Shown one piece after another: positions 5,262 through 8,404 of a stretch of DNA of 8,404 nucleotides. This DNA is from JAAEUE01 sp039180225 (lineage in GTDB: Bacteria; Pseudomonadota; Alphaproteobacteria; Rhizobiales; CAJQND01): assembly GCA_039180225.1 (NCBI GenBank), contig JBCDDQ010000211.1:1-8404 (forward strand), written 5' to 3'. The translations under genes were made by a program, and so were the position numbers. The notes under the pieces are model-generated. The model had not been told where the DNA came from, did not search any database, and saw nothing but the letters and a program-made list of their open reading frames with translations. Positions within the stretch are counted from its first letter, which is position 1; each line of letters begins with the position of its first letter.

Positions 5262-6095
5262 ATGAATATAGCCGCTTTCCAAACCTTCCTCGCCGTGGTT
5301 GAGACGGGCAACCTCTCCAAGGCCGCCGAGCAGCTTAACGTGACCCAGTCCACGGTCACCACGCGGCTGGACGTGCTCGAGGAGACCTTGGGCCAGAAGC
5401 TGCTGGTGCGCTCGCGCCGCGGGGCGGAGCTCACCAAGGCGGGTTTTGCCTTTCAGCGCCATGCTGAACTGATGGTTCAGGCTTGGGACCAGGCGCGCAA
5501 GACCGTCGGCCTGCCGCGCGGCTTTTCCGGCCTCTTCAGCTTTGGCTGTCACTATGACCTGTGGGAGGGGGCAGGGGCTCTCTGGCTTGATCAGATCCGG
5601 CGGAACCATCCGGATCTCGCGCTTGAGACCTGGGCGGGCGATCTGGACGAGCTGACGCGCTGGCTGGGCAGCGGTCTGGTGGATGCCGCGCTCAGCGCTG
5701 AACCCATTATGGGCGCAGATCTCATCGCGCGCGAGCTCATGAAGGATCGGCTGGTCCAGGTCTCCACCGAGCGCCGGCCCGTGCAGGAGTGGCATCCCGA
5801 TTATGTCTATGTGGACCTCGGCCCTGAATTCCGGCGGCAACACACTCTCGCCTGGCCCGGTGATGAAACGGCGCACATGACTTTCAGCTCCAGTCGCTGG
5901 GCACTGGACTATTTGTTGGAGCAAGGCGGCTCGGCCTACCTGCCCCAGCGCCTGTCGGAGCCTCATGTGCGCGCAGCCCGGCTCTTCCCCGTCGTCGGGT
6001 CGCCGGAATTCACACGCCCGCTCTTTTTGGTGTGGCGGAAAGAGAGCGCAGCGATCTATCCATGGGTGGCCGAGCAGGATATTCTGAACCAATAA
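5262..6095 (+). CDS. LysR-type transcriptional regulator
   Basis: The N-terminal winged helix-turn-helix (residues 1-60) has the LysR pattern: FLAVVETGNLSKAAEQLNVT (9-28), then QSTVTTRLDVLEETLGQKLLVR (29-50) and LTKAG (57-61). A linker helix (about 62-85) leads to a periplasmic-binding-protein-like effector domain starting near 88. At 277 residues it is a little shorter than the usual 290-310, and the effector domain after residue 150 is weakly conserved. The start has only a weak AGAG element upstream. It is divergent from the monooxygenase-hydrolase pair, and the MR/MLE gene follows 33 nt downstream on the same strand. It probably regulates both arms in response to a pathway compound; the ligand is unknown. 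Confidence 0.93.
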   Translation: MNIAAFQTFLAVVETGNLSKAAEQLNVTQSTVTTRLDVLEETLGQKLLVRSRRGAELTKAGFAFQRHAELMVQAWDQARKTVGLPRGFSGLFSFGCHYDLWEGAGALWLDQIRRNHPDLALETWAGDLDELTRWLGSGLVDAALSAEPIMGADLIARELMKDRLVQVSTERRPVQEWHPDYVYVDLGPEFRRQHTLAWPGDETAHMTFSSSRWALDYLLEQGGSAYLPQRLSEPHVRAARLFPVVGSPEFTRPLFLVWRKESAAIYPWVAEQDILNQ

Positions 6096-6128
6096 CCTGC
6101 CCTCTGATCTCTCACCCAAGGAGCCCCA

Positions 6129-7214
6129 ATGCGCATTGCCAAAGCTGACGTCTTCCCAATTGCCATCCCCTTCACCGATGGCAGTGCCAAGACCGGGCTG
6201 ATGCCCGGCAAATGGACCCATTTGCAGATTGCCCTGCTGAGGCTGGAGACGGATGACGGCATCGTGGGCTGGGGCGATGGCTTCTCTTATGTGTGCTTCA
6301 AGACAACGGTGAGTGCCATTAAGGAGATGGTGCTGCCCCTGGTGGTGGGGGCGGAGATTGACGACATCCCCGCGTTCAATAAGATGCTGCAGCAGCGGCT
6401 GCATCTGCATGGCCGCTATGGCATCTCCATCTTCGCCATCTCCGCGGTGGACATCGCGCTGTGGGACATTGCCGCCAAGGAGAAGGGCGTCTCCGTGGCA
6501 ACCTTGCTCGGTGGGCGCACCCGCGAGGCGGTGCCGGCCTATTCCAGCCTGGTGCGCTATGGCGAGCCGGATCTGGTGCGCAAGTATGCCGAAAAGTCGG
6601 TGGATGAAGGCTATGACGCGGTGAAGCTGCACGAGATCACTTTGCCGAACATTGAGGCGGGCCGGGCCGGTGTGGGCGAGGGGGTCAAGATGGTCACCGA
6701 TGTGAACTGCAACTGGTCGGCCGAAGACGCTGCGGAGTTGATGCCTCACATGAAACGGCTGGGTCTCTATTGGGTGGAAGAGCCGCTCTTCCCGCCGGAC
6801 AGTGAGGCGGCGCTGAGCGCTCTTGAACAAGAGTATGGCGTGCCCATCGCCAGTGGCGAGAATGCCTGCACGTCCGTTGAGTTCGCGCGCACCATCCCGG
6901 CCATCACCTATACCCAGCCGTCCGTCACCAAGGTGGGCGGCATCTCGGAAATGGCGGCCATCTGCGATATGGCAGCAGAGGCCGGCAAGGTCATCATGCC
7001 CCACTGCCCCTATTTCGGGCCAGGTTTCTGGGCGAGCGCGCAGATCATGGCCGCCAAGCAAAACACCGAGATGTTCGAGATGCTCTATATCGAGGCAGAG
7101 GCCTGGCTCGACCCCACCATTCCCGTGCCGAAGAACGGCATGGTGCAGGTTCCCGACAAGCCGGGACTGGGTTTGGAGCCCGATCCTGACGTCCTGAAGC
7201 GCTACGCCGCCTGA
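6129..7214 (+). CDS. Enolase-superfamily MR/MLE protein (mandelate racemase-like)
   Basis: This protein of 361 residues has an N-terminal capping domain (about 1-125, with GWGDGF at 47-52) and a C-terminal barrel. Enzymes of this superfamily abstract the alpha-proton of a carboxylate, using Mg2+, for racemisation, dehydration or lactonisation. Metal ligands are visible as Asp191 (TDVNCNW), Glu217 (WVEEPL) and Glu244 (SGEN). Lys166 sits in a KxH motif (VKLHE) and the expected barrel His is His292 (MPHCPYFGPG). The Asp that normally pairs with this His is replaced by Ser265 (TQPSVTKVGG), 27 residues before His292, the same interval as Asp270-His297 of mandelate racemase. AAGGAG (6118-6123) gives a clear start. 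Probably co-transcribed with the LysR gene. A sugar-acid dehydratase or racemase role is possible; the substrate cannot be assigned. Confidence 0.92.
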   Translation: MRIAKADVFPIAIPFTDGSAKTGLMPGKWTHLQIALLRLETDDGIVGWGDGFSYVCFKTTVSAIKEMVLPLVVGAEIDDIPAFNKMLQQRLHLHGRYGISIFAISAVDIALWDIAAKEKGVSVATLLGGRTREAVPAYSSLVRYGEPDLVRKYAEKSVDEGYDAVKLHEITLPNIEAGRAGVGEGVKMVTDVNCNWSAEDAAELMPHMKRLGLYWVEEPLFPPDSEAALSALEQEYGVPIASGENACTSVEFARTIPAITYTQPSVTKVGGISEMAAICDMAAEAGKVIMPHCPYFGPGFWASAQIMAAKQNTEMFEMLYIEAEAWLDPTIPVPKNGMVQVPDKPGLGLEPDPDVLKRYAA

Positions 7215-7579
7215 TCGGCAACGTCCTGGGGCAGGCTTTCGCTCCACCTGCGCAGCCCATCCAGGAACCCAAGAGCCGTAGCGCCCAGGGGCGTGATCGA
7301 ATAATGCACCGACACCGGTGAGGTCTGCAGCACCTCGCGCTCAATCAGACCATTTGATTCAAGCTGGCGCAGCCGCTCGGCGATCATCTTCTTGCTCGCC
7401 CCGCCGATCATGCGGGCCAGATCGTTGAAGCGCACCGGCTCGTCCTTCAGGTGCCAGAGGATGGATCCGGTCCACTTGCCGCCAATGATCCGCATGCCCC
7501 TTTCAATGGCGCACGGCGACGTGCACACATTCTTCGCGATCCGCCGCCCTTGGCCGTCTTCAATCACCTGTGCCTTCAT
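7202..7579 (-). CDS. HxlR-family transcriptional regulator
   Basis: This is a 125-residue winged-helix regulator of the HxlR/YodB/QorR type, usually dimeric and responsive to quinones, aldehydes or other electrophiles. The family core is visible as CAIERGMRIIGGKWTGSIL (23-41), RFNDLARMIGGASKKMIAERLRQLE (50-74) and the wing with SITPLG (109-114 approx.). Cys23 aligns with the conserved N-terminal Cys used for redox sensing in several members, and Cys19 provides a second thiol four residues earlier. An AAAAAGGG stretch upstream serves as a distant ribosome site. Its 3' end overlaps the MR/MLE gene by 13 nt in convergent orientation. It is divergent from the glutathione transferase gene, its most likely target. 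Confidence 0.93.
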   Translation of the reverse strand: MKAQVIEDGQGRRIAKNVCTSPCAIERGMRIIGGKWTGSILWHLKDEPVRFNDLARMIGGASKKMIAERLRQLESNGLIEREVLQTSPVSVHYSITPLGATALGFLDGLRRWSESLPQDVADQAA

Positions 7580-7600
7580 GCGAGGTGCCCTTTTTTAGAA

Positions 7601-7634
7601 GGTTACCAAAAGTATACTGGTTGATTTTTGTACC
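7601..7634. promoter_or_regulatory. Candidate HxlR operator/promoter region
   Basis: The 127-bp gap between the divergent HxlR and GST genes contains GGTTACC (7601-7607, an odd dyad), AGTATACT (7611-7618, a perfect 8-bp palindrome) and GTACC (7630-7634). These are GT-AC type boxes of the kind common at HxlR-family sites. TATACT in the central palindrome can serve as a -10 in either direction, but no good -35 accompanies it. The rest of the gap (7635-7695) shows no clear element. Candidate by position and symmetry only. Confidence 0.4.
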
Positions 7635-7706
7635 CAGTGATCTCACTTTGCGGATCGACCGCGGCTGCGTCAAGTCCGCGACCGTTCCCTCAGCTGGAGA
7701 TTGGAC

Positions 7707-8404
7707 ATGCCACAACCCGATATTCTGCTTTACACCGCCAACACCATGAACGGCTGGAAGCCGCTGATTTTCCTCCACGAAGGCGAAATTGACTATGACA
7801 TGGTGCCCATCAGCTTCGCCAAGAAGGAGCAGAAGGCACCGAATTATCTCAAGCTCAACCCCAATGGCCGCATCCCCACCATTGTGGACCGGGGTAATAA
7901 TGATTTCGCCGTGTTCGAATCCGGCGCCATCCTGTGGTACCTGGCGGAGAAGTACGACATGTTCCTCAGCCATGATCCGAACGAGCGCTCAGAAACCCTG
8001 CAATGGCTGATGTTCCAGATGGGCGGCATCGGCCCCATGATGGGCCAGGCCATGTTCTTCCAGCGCATCGCCAAGCCCAATGGGGACGATGTGCCTTACG
8101 CGATCACCCGCTATGTGGACGAAAGCCGTCGCCTTTTGGAGGTGCTCAACACCCGCCTTGAGGGGCGCGAGTGGCTGGTGGGCGATCAGATGTCCATTGC
8201 CGACATGGCCACCTATCCCTGGGCCCGCAGCTACTTCTGGGCCACAGTGAGCGTTGACGGGCTGGACCACTTGAACGCATGGTTCAAGCGCCTTGATGAG
8301 CGCCCCAAGACGCAAGCGGCCCTGCAGCTGCCCGAGCCGCGCCCTTCGGCGTTTGGCGAGGGAGACATTGAGGCCGCCGCCGCGGCCAATGCGGCGCGCT
8401 TTAA
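7707..8404 (+). CDS. Glutathione S-transferase, Nu-class/YfcG-like (3' end not reached)
   Basis: The visible 232 residues form a complete-looking two-domain cytosolic GST, but no stop is reached before the edge, so the C-terminus is missing. The thioredoxin-fold domain (about 4-88) carries NTMNGWK (12-18), in which Thr13 and Asn15 correspond to the Thr9/Asn11 pair of E. coli YfcG. LNPNGRIPTIVD (50-61) supplies the cis-Pro, and FESGAILWYLAEK (70-82) includes the Glu71-Ser72 pair that binds glutathione. The helical domain includes LQWLMFQMGGIGPMMGQ (98-114) and the SIADMATYPW capping motif (163-172). YfcG-type enzymes act mainly as disulfide-bond reductases or peroxidases with glutathione. GGAGA (7696-7700) lies 6 nt before the ATG. 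Divergent from HxlR, so induction by electrophiles is plausible. The alanine-rich tail after residue 220 is outside the core fold. Confidence 0.93.
   Translation, partial: MPQPDILLYTANTMNGWKPLIFLHEGEIDYDMVPISFAKKEQKAPNYLKLNPNGRIPTIVDRGNNDFAVFESGAILWYLAEKYDMFLSHDPNERSETLQWLMFQMGGIGPMMGQAMFFQRIAKPNGDDVPYAITRYVDESRRLLEVLNTRLEGREWLVGDQMSIADMATYPWARSYFWATVSVDGLDHLNAWFKRLDERPKTQAALQLPEPRPSAFGEGDIEAAAAANAARF

Noticed and set aside
5178..7247. Very long minus-strand open frame (689 codons) opposite LysR and MR/MLE
   Set aside because: Both opposite genes have intact domains and catalytic residues; the antisense product is low-complexity His/Arg-rich and has no ribosome site or family signature.
1..8404. 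CRISPR arrays, tRNA/rRNA genes, insertion sequences or prophage genes
   Set aside because: No regularly spaced repeats, no tRNA-like cloverleaf arms, no transposase motifs and no terminal inverted repeats with target duplications were seen by eye.

Overview
The window looks like an accessory stretch of an alphaproteobacterial chromosome. It is GC-rich and densely packed, with strong GC bias at third codon positions and short AT-rich control regions. An alternative oxidase next to a PecS/PecM-type pair, a YfcG-like glutathione transferase and an HxlR regulator all fit that group. No rRNA, tRNA, CRISPR array, transposase or phage gene was seen. The taxonomic call is an inference from gene content only.

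Left block (about 1-3266). A PecS/UrtR-like MarR repressor (172-660, minus) is divergent from a four-gene plus-strand run: a PecM-like EamA exporter (746-1612), an atypical short-chain NAD(P)-binding reductase (1645-2286), a diiron alternative oxidase (AOX, 2320-2997) and a small YeaR/TehB-type cupin (2994-3266). The gaps are 32 nt, 33 nt and a 4-nt ATGA overlap. No separate promoter for the AOX is visible. The repressor-exporter intergenic region holds two identical perfect 18-bp palindromes centred 26 bp apart. They contain the best candidate promoter hexamers for both directions. The simplest reading is an oxidative or nitrosative stress operon in which a urate-type MarR sensor controls a metabolite exporter, a reductase, a cyanide/NO-tolerant quinol oxidase and a cupin of a family linked to NO/nitrate responses.

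Middle block (3356-7214). An alpha/beta hydrolase (3356-4126) and an LLM-class flavin monooxygenase (4123-5166) form a translationally coupled minus-strand pair. They are divergent from a LysR regulator (5262-6095), which is followed after 33 nt by an enolase-superfamily MR/MLE protein (6129-7214). This looks like a small catabolic module with a LysR regulator at its centre; the substrate cannot be read from the sequence. The MR/MLE protein keeps its metal ligands and catalytic His but has Ser in place of the usual dyad Asp.

Right block (7202-8404). An HxlR-type regulator with two N-terminal cysteines (minus, overlapping the MR/MLE stop by 13 nt) is divergent from a Nu-class/YfcG-like glutathione transferase, which is still open at the window edge.

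Between the convergent cupin and hydrolase genes lie two related GC hairpins in opposite orientation, one placed at the end of each transcript. At the extreme left edge there is a plausible leftward promoter and the possible start of a gene running out of the window.
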